Shown: one piece after another, positions 48,860 to 62,114 of the stretch
Numbering within the stretch: the first letter of the stretch is position 1
How the letters are laid out: every line of letters begins with the position of its first letter
From: Trichopria drosophilae
Taxonomy: Eukaryota > Arthropoda > Insecta > Hymenoptera > Diapriidae
Reading direction: 5' to 3'
Length of the DNA: 64,000 nt
Assembly (NCBI GenBank): GCA_030407085.1
Contig: CM059587.1
Span: 106,165,501-106,229,500, forward strand
Translations under genes and position numbers: made by a program
The notes under the pieces: model-generated
Told to the model about the DNA's origin: nothing
What the model saw: only the letters and a program-made list of their open reading frames with translations
Databases searched by the model: none

Positions 48860-51800
48860 CGACCCCTCCGTACGGCGAGTATAACGAACCGTTTCTCGAT
48901 CAAGCATTCGATGATAATAGGCCAACTAAATGATTAGGTTCTTGAGATCGTCAATTCTCAAAGTACATGTGTGGGCAGAGTTTAAAAAAAATTGTTCCTC
49001 TTCAAATTCTTCGGCTTCTTCTCCTATTCATGATGTAAGTTCCATTATCTCTTTCGAAGAGTCCGGTTTACTAACATCCGAATTTGGTTCGTTAGTCACT
49101 AAATAAGGAAACCATTGTGTTATGTAAAGACTTTAGACTATTACCATTGCAGAACTTAATCTGTAATACACATTACAACGTTGGTTACGGCTGATATTGG
49201 TAAATTTGACCTGATAATAGTGACCTGAATAGAACACGAGTCAAAAAGTAACTATTAGATATTCGTAAACTTTCATGTAACTTCGATCACAACATAATTT
49301 CCTCCTCTTATACGGTTTATCTTCTATGTAGCGCTATTGAATTTGATATAAGGTTTGTTTAAACCAACTTTGATCCATATAATGATATTGATTACTGCTT
49401 AGAATATGAGCGATTGTCCTTGATTTCGTTGAAATTGATTATTTTTTCTTGTATTTAGGTTGTATTTAGGTTTATAGAACGAAACTAGAGAAATTAATAG
49501 AAATTTGTCTTGCAAATAGCACTGTGTAAGGTTAAAACAGTCCTAATCCGATAAAGGTAAGACTATCATATTTGCCAATATCAAATTGCAATTTGTACAA
49601 ACAAATCGATGTAGGAAGGTGGGGGTATCGATAAAAATCTGATAATTTATCTTTCATATAGCAAGGGTAACTCGACTTAAAAAGAAGTAAAAGTTTTCGG
49701 ATCAGCATATTACTTTTATAATTGTTAGTTCTTTCACAGTCCAATGATGACCACAGACCAGTGAATTTAAAATTAATTTAAAACTTTTAAATCTCGTCTG
49801 CTTTTAAGGATGAAAGGCTAAAACAAAGGAATTACCCCCGCTTTAATCACATTTTTAGCCTATTCGAGGGTCGGTTCACGGGTGGACGAAGTCGGATTCA
49901 CTGACAAATTACAAGACAAGACATAATGCATCACGCCCCGCAGAACGAGTTTACCCTTTCCGTATCGCCTTTGCACGAGGTTCTCGGAAAACTACGGAAA
50001 TCCCAGGCCAATACAGTCGACGAAGTACTTTATCATCAGAGGATACCCACTCAAGAGTATAGGTGATTTACACTCTGAAGGTAGAAACTGGTAAATTCAG
50101 TTAGAATCTGATGAGTAGTAATACCTAAAAGCAAATTCGAGTGTTCAACATTGTTTTTGAAGTCCCGGATTACACATAGAAAAATGTATTAGCCTTCGTA
50201 GTGACAGTCCATACCTACTGTGAAGAGTAGACAGTGCGCAATATTACTACTTAGATTGCTCTGTTTTCCTACGTAAAATCTGCGACTTGATCAACAAATT
50301 TCTTTTACTCTCACGTGATAACAAAATATCATTTACTTTATTTGCTATTTGTGAGCTTGAATTAGTACACATTCAGCGAATTGGGGTTAAGTTGGCCTCG
50401 CATTTCTTACACGTTCCATTCGATCGTAATAGTAACATATCTACTTTCGTAAGAGCCTAACCATCATTATGATTAATGCGAAATGGTGGTTCCCCTTTTT
50501 GAAACCCATTGACAAGAACTATGGCTTGGAAAAATTATGGGTAGAAACGATTCGGTAACGGAACCAACATTAGTTAGAGGTAGAATAATCTAGTACGTGG
50601 AATTATCAATTACTAACGTTAAAAATCCCTTCCAAGGCCATTTTCAATTGAGCATTTATCCATGTAAAAGTCGTCCTTTACGTAGGATTACCATCTGGCC
50701 CATGCAGAATGTTCTAAAATGTGCAATCTATGTAGTGAAGGGCTGGTGTATGGGTTGTTTAAAAGACATGGTAAATAGGCTTACAGACATCGGCAGAAAA
50801 TCGCCTTGTTATTCATCTCTAAACAAGTTATGACAAGTCGCAGATGCGCTTGATAGGTATATTATAATCTAAAAACGGTTGGATCGAGTAAATTAACATA
50901 AAAATATTTTAATATAATAATTTAATAATATTTAATATATTTTGAATACCAAACACTAAAAGAAAACAGTGTTCGATACTCGGGTTTAAATATTCGACTT
51001 TATGTACCGTTCCTATAGTATCCTAAAATGTGGTGCATAAAGTCGAACTTTACACTCTTCCTTTTTATAGAAAACTGCTAATTCATTATTCAAAAAGAAA
51101 AACGAATGAAGCGTAATTTTTATTAATGATGATAAAATAGTATTTTTTGATACAAGGCCGTAAAACCAAATTTTACGTCCTGAATGCGATACTAGCTTAC
51201 GAGGACCAGCGAAGCCGATCTTACGGCCGTGTGTCGAACATTATTTTTCGGTACTGAAAGCTGTAAAAATTCGATTTCCCGGACTGCATTTAGTCTGTAT
51301 GGGTTATGTTTTTAACAGTGCAGATTCATGTTTCGCGTGATCCGTGAAATTTCATTTTACGGACTAAAAGTAGACAATTTGCATCGTCCACATTCATTGT
51401 CTTTACATCCTCCTGAAATCACCAATTTCCAGTAAATTAATAACATCTTGTTTGGACATAGAATTGTTCACCGGGAGCGGATTCAATCTCATCCATCAAT
51501 CTCGATCTTTAATGATCTATCTAGAAATGTAACATGGACCGCCACGGGTAATCTTCATTTCCAGCGCGCATGCGAACACCTATCTGCCGTCAAGTGGGCT
51601 CGTTGCCGCTAGGGGCCGGTTGCGACGCTCGCAGCATGTCCGAGGCTCCCGTAGTAGAAATGGATTTTCATTTAACTATAAGGTTTAAGCAGAGCAATAT
51701 TGTTATTATATACAGCATAGCATATGCGGACACTCTTACTCATTATGTTTATTTGAAAATTGGTAATTTTAAAAGTTGATCGTAATTTCTATGAATTTAT

Positions 51801-52096
51801 TTATCTACTATTTTTTGTTTGTTTTAGATCATCCATTCGATAGTCAAAGTAAACAAAATGGGATCTCAATCAACTTTTGATATTTACCAGTTTTCAAACT
51901 ATTATTATGAGTGACAGTTATATACAACTCTACATCTACTTACATCGAACCCACCAATACCAAACCTGCTTCGAACTTGTGTGTAAATATCAAGTTTATT
52001 TATAAAGAATGTCTGTTAATTCTCGTGTGCACTAGGACGAGTATACTCCTCTAAACTACATTGTACCCATATGGTAACAAAATAGCTCATCCTCAG
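48860..52096. other. Gene-free stretch with a SINE tail fragment
   Basis: No supported gene. At about 49800-49945 (minus strand) lies a truncated third copy of the tRNA-Ser-like SINE, only its 3' part (complement of cccccgctttaatcacattt and gggtcggttcacgggtgg). The segment around 50990-51300 has short repeated and complementary phrases (cgactttatg, aagtcgaactttac) but no defined element. Confidence 0.45.
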
Positions 52097-52570
52097 GTCG
52101 GCGTGATGGTCGTGCGGGCTAAGGTGTCAGTCTTAGTCCGCCCGAACTGAACGTCGCAAAGGTCCCGAGTTCGAATGTCCGTGCAAATTTCTCGTCTTAT
52201 GTCCAGTGTGGAATAACCGGGGAACCTTGCTGGGCGAAGGTACGAATTTGGTACCGCTGCCGTCCCCCATAGCGTCTTATCCGCGGTCGGTATGTCGTGG
52301 GTCTTATCTCGGATAAAGATGGGATAAGCCCCGCATCATACTCGCTATGGCACAGACCGCCGAATCTGCTGGTGGTACCGATCTTGGGGTAGGGGGGACT
52401 GGCTCTGGGTGGGTGTTGTGTTGTATCTGCCTAGTTCTGTCATGTACCGTCTTTGTCCTGTACCTCTCCATCCGAGAGCCAACCCGCAAATAGACGATTA
52501 AATGTCATTAACGCGGGGGAAAATTACCTGTCCATTTCCTTTGACCTTTGTCCTTTGTCCTAACTCATCC
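52097..52570 (+). mobile_element. tRNA-Ser-like SINE, copy 2
   Basis: Head ggtcggcgtgatggtcgtgc with a tRNA-Ser-like A-box region and gagttcgaat B-box (about 52170), then a body aligned along its length with the reverse complement of 47065-47560, and a tail of tttcctttgacctttgtcct type. Pol III-transcribed tRNA-derived SINE in architecture; it would rely on LINE machinery for mobility. Confidence 0.7.
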
Positions 52571-54171
52571 TTAGGAGGCTTAAAACTGTCCAGTTGTAAC
52601 TTAACGATTATATCTTAAATATTGAACCTCAAATACCTAAAGCTCAAACTCAAAATGTCTGAAGTTTCAGGTTTGGGAGTTGAGGGTTTGGGGTTGCATG
52701 CTTGGGAGTTATGGGATTCGGGGGTTGCAGACTTGACATATACTTCAAAGCTGGAGTCAAATAAACCACATTTTATTCTATGCAAGCTTAGAAGTAGTAA
52801 TTTCCAAGCAACTTAAAAAAGAAATATTCACGTTCAGCGGCCTCACAAATTATCGGAGTATTATTTTTTGTATTTACAGTTTTTGTAAATGTATGCATAA
52901 ATGTAATTTTACTATATTGAAATTAAAAAAAAAAGTATTTCAAATACGGTTTTCTGTATATCTTCTCTTGATCCGTAGAACCCAAATGCGGAGTTAAATT
53001 TGCCACACCACCATTTTTGTCTAACATTCAAATATAAAAAATATGTAGGTCTGGTCAAAAGAACGCCTTTTTTGTGAGCCTGTGTAATTATTGCACAGGC
53101 CAAGTTTTATTTTTTAATTTAGTTGAAACAGCTTATAATTATCCAATGTTCAACACGATCCGTAATGTAAGTTTAGGACTAGTGCAAGACAAAGATTCCA
53201 ATTAAATTTCTATTATGACTAATTCTAATGTTTTATTCTCACACACTTACCTGTTAACGTATCTCATAATAATTTCAGTTATCATAATGAAAAAAAACGT
53301 ATCGAATCTAGAAAAGGGGATTACAATATCAAATACTTCAGGTAGAACATTTTTTAAAGTCGTTATGAAACATCTTCCCATATCTATAATCCAATGGCTA
53401 GGAACCGAGTATGATTCTAACAATAAATCCATTTATTCCAGCCGGAACAAAATCGATGAAAGTAAAGCGACAAGTCTGAAAAGTTTAAAATAGTAACAGC
53501 TTCGAACCCTTTGTTTGTTACGCAAAATATGAAGTTTCAGGTGGTAAACGTTAAATATGTAGGAATCGCGTGTTTCGACGAACACGCGATTTATTGCTGC
53601 TTATTGTTTCCGTCTCCGACTTTAGTCACTGCTAGGCATTCGGCGGAATAATCATTTCTTCTGTATCCATCTAATATTTTGTAGATTTTCATGTCGAGAA
53701 AATTAACCTTTTTATAAAATATCAAACTTAACTAAAAATGGTGCTAAAAGAAGTACTACTTGGAGAACCAAGTAACAAATTATTTCACTGTATTGTCTGT
53801 TTAGAGTGTGCATGCGATCTTTTCACACTACGTAACTTTTTAATTGTCTGTCATGATTTATACAATTGGTTAAGAAATGTTCATTTATCATTTATGTCCT
53901 GAATGTATCGTTTGAAAAATATATTCCTGGTGCATATTTAGTGTTGATTAAATCTTCTTCATAGATCTCATCATCGTGTAATATTCAATTATTAAAAAAG
54001 TCGGTACGATATTGTAAGAAAGTTTTACATTCTTTCCTAAAAAATTCAATTTTTTTGCCAAAACTCTCTTTACGTGTTTCATTATTTTTTATTTGATTTA
54101 TTTTGATAAGTAGCTGTAGACTTATTTTAGGAAAATACCACAATGAACTCCACAGATGACGGTATCGTTAG
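52571..54171. other. Region upstream of OR-C
   Basis: Probably holds the OR-C promoter and any non-coding or short first exon. A 92-codon frame at 53215-53493 (MTNSNVLF start, an N-terminal hydrophobic segment) has no recognised domain. An ATG at 54142 opens a 10-codon frame ending in TGA just before OR-C; it may be a small upstream ORF or part of an unresolved first exon. Confidence 0.4.
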
Positions 54172-56966
54172 GTGATTTGTTCCAAATTTTTAGATTTCGA
54201 ATGGGCAATCGGAATGAATCACTTCAGCCTCAGCTTACTTGGGGTTTGGCCAGAGCCTTGCAGAACTGAATCGAAGAAGCGAAAATATTCTCGAATAGCG
54301 CTTGTCATTTTTACGATGTGGTGCGGTCTGTTTTTACCACAATTTTATGGTATTTTAAAAGTTTTAGGAGATTTACCACTTGTAATTGATAATCTTATTA
54401 CAAGTTCCGGATGTTTTATGGGTTCTATTAAGCTTTTCATTTTATGGCGTGGAAAAAATGGTAATTCCTCAACTGTTCGGTTTATAACAATTTATTACAT
54501 CGGCGTTTTAACCTATTGCTATAAATGTTAATATATTTTTTCCACAAGTTTTATCCCCAGTTCTGGCCTCGATCCTAGATGACTGGATAACGCAGAAATT
54601 TTACTGGGAACGGCAAGTGATGATATCAATGGCAAAACGTGGCCGTTTTTACACACTTTGCGGATATGGAATTATGATAGGAACATTTTTCGGCGTTACA
54701 TGTTCCCCTATTCTTGGCTTCAGTTACCGAGTATTCACGAATATTACCGATCGCAACGAACGCTACCTTCCAGTACAGAGCTACTATCCCTACAATTATT
54801 GGGAAAGTCCATGGTTTGAAATTTCTTACTGTACTCAAACTATTGCCATCTGCATCGCTGCCTGTGTCTTCTCAACGTCAGCGACTTTTTTTGGAGCTCT
54901 AGCATTTCACGTTTCAGGGCAAGTGAAAATCATCAGCTTGAAACTCGCCAATATCCACATGCCTGTATCATACGAGGAAAATTGTATCTGGCATTATTCT
55001 ATCCCATCCTTTACCGATAGGTTACGATACATCGTTGAGTCTCACGTACAAATTATAAGGTAAATTTGTGATTATTAACTATCAATATCAAAGTTTTCTT
55101 ACTTTATTAAAAAAAAAGTAAGAAATTTTTTATTAACTTATCGTAACAATTTTTGAGCACTGGTAAGGATCTCAAGTTAACGTGTGTATTTGTAAAGGAA
55201 TATCACAAGAATCGAACGAACGTTTCACTTGGTCGTATTGGCGCACTTGATGATTCTATCTATTATGATGTGCTGCTTGGGATACCAGTTTATATCGGTA
55301 AGACACAAAACGGGGACAAAATAAATTACTGAAATATCACGATTGCTGGTCAAAACTATTTTATTTTCTTGTTGTATAAACGGAAAATTTGATGTAATGT
55401 CATCTAGTGCTAAAATTTGAATGATTTAATTCAAATGAGATTAACTTAAAAATCAATCGAATAAACAGGGTAAAGTAAAAAATCTAATAATTTGATATTC
55501 TACTAATTTCGGTTGAAATAATGTATTATTTAGGTTCTAAGGCTAAGCGATGGAGGAATACCAATTTCCCAGCTTCTTGTTATTTTGATGGCAATTGTTA
55601 ACATGCTTATACATACTCTTATTTATTGCGAAGCAGGAGAAACTCTCGCATTTCACGTAAGGATATTATTCACGGATGATTTTGTGTAACTTTAAAGCTT
55701 TCCTTTGGCATGTTTTCGAATCTTAGCAATTCGGTATCATCAATAATCGAATGCATTCATTATAATTTTGTGTCGAATAGAAAATTTTCAAAAATGCAAA
55801 TATTTGTAATATAATAGTGTTTTGATATAATTTTTTGCCAATGTTTTTATAGAGTTCTGAAAATCTTCGAGTTTGAACACACTATATAATTAAACCTGAC
55901 AGTTGGTACGAGCATAATTAAAATGTTTCAGAATGATGAGATGTTTCGGAGTGTCTATGCATCCCGTTGGTATTCGCTTCATGGACGAGATGCTTTGAAT
56001 TTAATTCCAATAATGATGCGGTCGAAAACAACAATACGGCTAACAGCAGGAAAATTTATATTCCTATCTCTTGAAACATATTGCGACGTATGTTGGATAA
56101 TTTTATATATTTAATTTGCACCTGCATTGAATAATAGTACATTGTGCAACTAGGGAGCAAAATAAGTTTTTGCCGACGAGGGCGAGTTTGACGCCCGAGC
56201 GAAACGAGTTTCTCGAATTCGAATGAGTCTGCAAACACCTGTTCTCCCTTGTTGCACATATTATTTTCTCATACGAGAACGTTCTATTTTACTCCCACAA
56301 TATAGGGAGCAAAATAGTATTATGGGAATAGAGTGAGAGAAACTTATTTCGCTCCCGGCTAAATTCATTTTGCTCCCTAGGGAGAGAATGCGCTATTTTT
56401 CTACCGCAATATAGGGAGCAAAATAACATTTTGCGCTCAGATTGTGAGAAATTTATTTATTGTGCATATTTTTCAAAAACGTTTGTTGAATAAAAATGGT
56501 AATTTTACGGTTCATTAATTTTTTAAAATTAACATAATATATTTCATAATTCACTTTATTTTCAATTAAATTTTTATTTCCGGTTGATTGGAGTTCGATT
56601 AAATTTTGTGCACTATTCACTTCTAGTATTTAATGAGTGTTCTCGTTATTTCTTATTTCTGATATTAAATAGACAAGTTGAATACGTTCAATCGTTTTCT
56701 CTTGATGTGTTTTTAATGTTGGTATGTGCCAATTGATACAAAATCATTATAATACTTGAATATCTGGAGGGTATCAAAGTTCTTTCCCAGTACGATTATT
56801 TTTATGGGGAATTCATAAAATATGAATATACATTTATTTCATTGTAATAATTTGTTTTCTGTTCAAATAGAAATATGTAATGTATTTTCTGATTTTTATT
56901 AAATTTCAGATTGTAAAAACGTCTGCAGGCTATATTTCGGTATTGCTGGCTGTTGGAACCAAGTAA
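54172..56966 (+). CDS. Odorant receptor OR-C (complete or nearly so)
   Basis: Compact insect odorant receptor of about 407 residues. Exons: 54172-54460, 54561-55059, 55198-55297, 55534-55656, 55932-56087 and 56910-56966, all with AG/GT borders. Landmarks: DFEWAIGMNHFSLSLLGVWP near residues 8-27 (typical N-terminus), hydrophobic TM1-TM2 in exon 1, ERQVMISMAKRGRFYTLCGY before TM3, TM5 in the 100-bp exon, CEAGETLAFH ending TM6 (about residue 337), SRWYSLHGRDALNLIP, LTAGKFIFLSLETYCD, and IVKTSAGYISVLLAVGTK at the C-terminus. Start: the ATG at 54172 opens the frame and gives a normal length, but a good acceptor (tttttag) ends at 54193 exactly where OR-B needs one, so an upstream first exon spliced to 54194 is the alternative. 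The introns (100-822 bp) are mostly free of transposons, apart from a CG-rich mini-element in the last one. Role as in other ORs: odour-gated cation channel subunit with Orco. Confidence 0.9.
56144..56257. mobile_element. CG-rich palindromic mini-element in OR-C intron
   Basis: Ends gtgcaactagggagcaaaat and, inverted, gtgcaacaagggagaacag. The interior has gacgagggcgagtttgacgc followed by ccgagcgaaacgagtttctc, a CG-rich palindromic core like that of 39783-39936 although the ends differ. Further gcaatatagggagcaaaata phrases (56302-56322 and 56407-56427) show additional partial copies just downstream. Confidence 0.55.
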
Positions 56967-59580
56967 TAACAGCATGGTACGGAATATCCGAACAAATGAC
57001 ATTCAATGGGTGCCGAGTCATCGTCAGGTACAGGGCATACAATTCCCCAAGGTTGTATAGAGCAGATATTGACGTGAAAAAATTCAATAATTAATTATAT
57101 ACTCGTGTTAATTGAGTGAGCAGGTGTAACTTTCTCTAATTCCGAGAAATGTACAATATTAGTAAATCAAACTCCTTTAGTTCATAGAATGCAATTTATT
57201 TAATTTTCTATAATAGTTTAATTATATTTACGAATCGGGTTACCATACTTTTACCATAAAATTACTTATTATTGTAAATTCAAAAAAACAATGTATGATT
57301 TTTTCACATCCTAAGCAGGTGAAACAAGGCTATGAGATCCCGCACTGTACATTAAATGTTTCCAACTTTTTTAACAAAAATAATTTGAAACTTTAGAATT
57401 GTGTAAACAAAATAAATTATATATGTTACGAACTGTTTTGTCGCGTGTAATGTTGAAATCTTTAATTATATGTAGCGTTATATGCAAAATGCTTTTCATT
57501 TATTATAAATGATTCTTGTAAATAATTATTTCAGGTGATTCCATACCGTCAAAATACGTTGAAGAAATTCACAAAATTTACTAGAATAATTTGTTTTACG
57601 AATAATATTAAGTTTAGATGTTAGATTTATCTGCTACAATTTTTTTTTAGACTAGAATAGAATAGAATAGAAAAAATTAAAAAAATACTGGATCACGTGT
57701 CTGGAACATGTAAGTAAAGAAAAGTATGCCGAAATTATATTACTGAGAAGTTTAAAAAGTTATACGTGTTCCAATCAACCCTAGGATTGTTTCTGCCAAA
57801 ATTAAGAAAGTCGGGTGAATATTGTAAGTGTTTATATGGATTCAATCTCATTAAACGCCGCATTTGTAAAGTATTTATCACGTCTATAATAAGTAATAAA
57901 GAACACATCTTTGTGACGCAGTTAAGACCAATTTTTAGATAAGTTACCTACTCAACGCAACATTCTGAGCAAGTATCCAAAATTACACCATGAACACATC
58001 AATATATTGACAGAACTCTTCTAAATTGGTATACAGGTAGTTACACATGGAAATTAACATAAACAACTGTAGGAAAGATGTAATTACAGTATTGTAGGTA
58101 AGTATTTGTTTGACACAACCATCATTATAGTGGATTCAAAAGGAATATCAAATTTATATAAGGATGCTGAAATTGTAAGTAATAGCATGTAATTACAGAT
58201 TAGGTAAAGGAGGCTATTATATCAATAATAATTTATAAACTAATTGTAATATCCCCTGTTCGATTTCGTATTTTCATCAAAATTCATTTCCAGGCTTTTA
58301 AGAATTGTATTTACTAATGGCAAACGTAATGTGACGAGAAATTTTGTTGGAATATTCCTGATGAATTACAATATAAACCTCTCTTTTTACAATATAAACC
58401 CGAACAAAATTTAATTCGTCATAAAGAAACTCATTATGTGGCTAATTTTGTTATAGAACAGTTGGCAGGTGAAAAAATGAAATCCCGTAATTAAAACGTC
58501 ACATACAATATTATAATTTTACAGCACTTCCTCTATCAATGGAAATTCTCTCCATCATCAAAGCTGGACACAGAAAATATATCAGTCTATGAAACCTCTG
58601 TAAACTGCATGCGGTAGAGTTTGGAAATTGCAATGCAGCAAGCGCTTGGGGGGTGCTGCGCAATATCTGCAGCGCCATATTTGACAGTCTATCCAATTTA
58701 CTGTAACAGTAAAAATTAATTAAAATGAACGTGCAATGAGGAAAGCATAAAAAGTATAAAAATATAACAAAATAAAAACACGAGAAACTGAAAAATGTTA
58801 ACATTCTGACTTTTAGAATCTCTACAATGAATTTATTATTATTGCAAGCTCTGAACGGATACAATAATTTTGTAAATAATCATTGCAATGAATCATTTCA
58901 ACAAAAATGTTGTTGTGTATTTTATAAGCTTTTATAAATAATACACAAATAATAAAAAAACGATAATATTGTTAAAAGCATTTTTTAACGCTGCATTGGA
59001 AATGTATTTTATTAGTTTTAGTTTATCCACCTCTTATTGTCTAAGGTTTACTAAAATTTAAAGTTCCATATGTCGATATAAAACCCTTATGAGCAAAAAA
59101 GTAATAGCCTTGATAAAAACAAACTTTTGTATGCCGTCTCCTTACAGCTTCAATCATTTCCAGAACAAAGCCATCATCAATCTGATGAGCATCTACAGAT
59201 TCACGAGGTTTTTATTATTTCTCCCGTAGTCATATATCATGTGCATCGAGATTTTCCTTTAGGTTATTCAATGTCATTCACACGTTTCCCAACTACAATG
59301 TTGAACTTTTTGTTCAATTCAATGACAGTGAATAATCTAAAGGAAAATCTGTGAAAAAATCACGATACTGGTAGATGGTTCCTTAAAGGTGATCCAGGAT
59401 GCCGCTTTTCTAAGTGTTGCACTGAAAGAAATTTCCAAGCATAGCGTTTTGGCTCTACGGGCACGCACCGTCCAGATCTATATTACCGACGATGCGAAAG
59501 GACTACGTACACATACCGTTTAGAGTATCTACATGAATGGTTAGGAGATACGCAACAACCGTCGTGTTTCGGCATTTATA
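56967..59580. other. Region downstream of OR-C
   Basis: AT-rich, no supported gene; includes the OR-C 3' untranslated region. A (TAGAA)4 microsatellite lies at 57653-57672. No further receptor exon is visible. Confidence 0.45.
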
Positions 59581-59583
59581 GCT

Positions 59584-60060
59584 CTGAGCTATGAAGACCA
59601 TATGGCATCCTATATACGCAGGTAATAGGGTTTCGAACTGGCTGCTTAGCGCAGGTCAATCCCATGATTGATGGCCAAGCGGTCAGTTCGGACCCTTATT
59701 ACCGTATGTTTACATAAGAATTGTCAACCGATCATATGGTCTTCACAGCTCAGAGTTATGAACGCCAAGATGCAACCCTTCGAATGCAGTCCCGAGGAGA
59801 CATTCCGAGTTCCGAAGGCTCAGGATACGAACGAGTTTTGATCGGTACTCTAGGATCTACCTTCCGAGCGCTACGCTCGGAAGTTTTTCTCAGTGTGGAT
59901 AAAGATATCCGACGAAGTACTATAAAGGCTCTTGAATGCTTGTAAATAAAGTGAAGGAAACCAACCACGAAAATTTCTATATCGAACCAACCACGTTACT
60001 TCGATTATAGTAAGTAGTATAGAGGCCCTTAGTCCATATAGAATAAAGTGTTGCGCACTT
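59584..60060 (+). repeat. LTR-like or inverted-repeat segment
   Basis: An inverted pair (gctctgagctatgaagaccatatg near 59590-59613; its complement near 59734-59757) precedes a segment with tataaag (59920) and aataaa (59944) spaced as in a retroelement LTR. A matching second LTR was not found in the window, so this is tentative. Confidence 0.3.
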
Positions 60061-61196
60061 TTCGCACAATATTACGGCTTTTGCCGTGTTGTAATTTTGT
60101 TATGCTGTCGTTTTCTTGGCGGAAAGACGCCACGGTAGGTAATAATCTGACCCGACTGTCTCATTGCTGAGAGCAAGAACCGACCCAGTGGGATTTCCTT
60201 TGCCTCCTGGAGCGTCTGAAAATATTGCGAATATGTCAATGGCGGTTCCCGCATCCATCTCGCTCTGGAACAGTGATGATCTAAGAACAAGCTATACAGG
60301 TATATGGAAATAATACTACTATTATATAAGTTTTTGTTCAAATGGTGGCCGAAGGCCCAGTTTAGGTACGCTTGGTGGTGGCGTCTCGCTCCTCGTTCTG
60401 GAAACGCGATAGGTCGGGCTGGCGATGTCGCTCGTCTTTTCCTTCCCGGTACCCAAGAAGATCATCTGTGCCACTTTTCGCGGCGATTCTCGTTATTACG
60501 ATTCCAACTCTCGTGATTGTTCGTTCGCGCTCTCCTTTTGTTTTGGTTGTTGTAGCTAGACTCTCCGACCCAGCGCGCTGCGGCTTCTATGTAGGCACCT
60601 CGAGCGGTGACACTCGGGCTTGTTCGCGGCTGTTCATTTGAACAAAATCGGGTTACGGAAATGCACGAAAATAGATCTTCCTACAGCAGCGTTTCCACGA
60701 AGGCGATAGATGCAAGTTCACATACGTATACGTCAAGTTATAAACCCCCTCCTTTGGCGGAACTCTGGGGGAGGTTCGTCGCAGAGTAACCTTCCAAACA
60801 GCTGCACGATACCTGCTTGCACCGTATGTAGCCGTCGCGTCGCTTTGTATTCCAACTTCTCATGATCACTCCATAATCACGCCCGAAGGGATGGAAAGGG
60901 AGCCGGGCTCGACCTTCCCGCTGCAAGGGGCGCTACATAGTTCTCCATGGCACCTTCCGCGACCACCAGCATCTCTTGCAGTAGTGGCAACCACCCGCTT
61001 AGTTGGCGTTTACGCTATGGGGTTCTTTTCCTTTCTTGCATCCGCTGCATCCGCGTACGAACTAAAGTACATCGCATCCCTGGCCAGCAATATTCCACCG
61101 CCAGATGATAATACGTTTTCTCGATGCCATATTGTCCGGGGTGAGCGTCGTTATTTGCGCTACCTAGTACTTCTTCGCGTAGGCCTACTAGTAGCA

Positions 61197-61395
61197 TGGT
61201 ATAATAAGAGATGTATAGCAAGGTGCATATTGAGGAAGGGGAAAGACCAATTTAGATCAACACCGATTGTTTTTTTTCTATACCTAGCTTATTATGACAT
61301 GCTTCCATCCTGCCTTGACCGACCAATGTAGATCAACGCTGATTGGTTGCTTCTCAGCAACCACCAAGTTGCTATACCTCTCTTATTATACCACG
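61197..61395. mobile_element. 199-bp insertion with 11-bp direct flanks in Gypsy pol
   Basis: Terminal inverted repeats tggtataataagaga and tctcttattatacca, followed inward by gtatagcaa on both arms. The 11-bp direct repeat tactagtagca flanks it (61186-61196 and 61396-61406). Non-coding MITE-like unit placed between the RNase H and integrase parts of the Gypsy relic. Confidence 0.7.
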
Positions 61396-62114
61396 TACTA
61401 GTAGCACTCGTTTCCAGCGCTTCTTTCCTATACCAGATTGAGAGATTCCAGCCTTGCAGCCAGTGTCCACCCCTGCAAAAGGATACCCCTTCAAACGTGC
61501 TCGGAACTTCTTAATGCCCGACATCTCCGTGAAACACTCCTTTTTCGTCGTAGAATAGTTCTTCTCGGCGTCGGTTTCGTGTGCGACTAAGGTAGACTAT
61601 AGGATGTTCGCCGTCATCCCGGGCTTACGTCAATATGGCGCTGAGTGCATAGTCGATCGAGTGCGTTTGTAAAAAGAAAGGACGGGTAAAATCCGGCCGT
61701 CTCATCACTGATGCCTCCGTAGTGTTGACTTCAGCGATACCAATGCCTCCTTCTGCTTTTCGCCCAACTCCCACGGTTGATCCTTCCTAGTCAGCTTCGT
61801 GAGGTGATGAATCGTGCATACCACTCCATCATGCCTAGGAATCGTCTTACTCGCTTTAACATCCGTGATATTCCGCACTCTAACACTGGGTGGATTTTTC
61901 CATATCAGGTCTTAATTTATCCCGATCGACTCGGTATCCAAAATCTATAGTACACAGCAAAATTCGAATGCTATCGTCGAGGTACACGAATGCGTACGAT
62001 ACGAAACCGAAACACTTCATTCGATTTCCTTACCATTATGCGAGCTTTCGACCACGCGCTGCCCGACGGCTCGATAATATCATTGGGAAGCATCTAGTTG
62101 ACTTTAGCACGGCC

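Noticed and set aside
53215..53493. 92-codon ORF as a small membrane protein gene
   Set aside because: No recognised domain, no splice or promoter signal, low-complexity Ser/Lys composition, and an overlapping open frame on the other strand; chance is likely.
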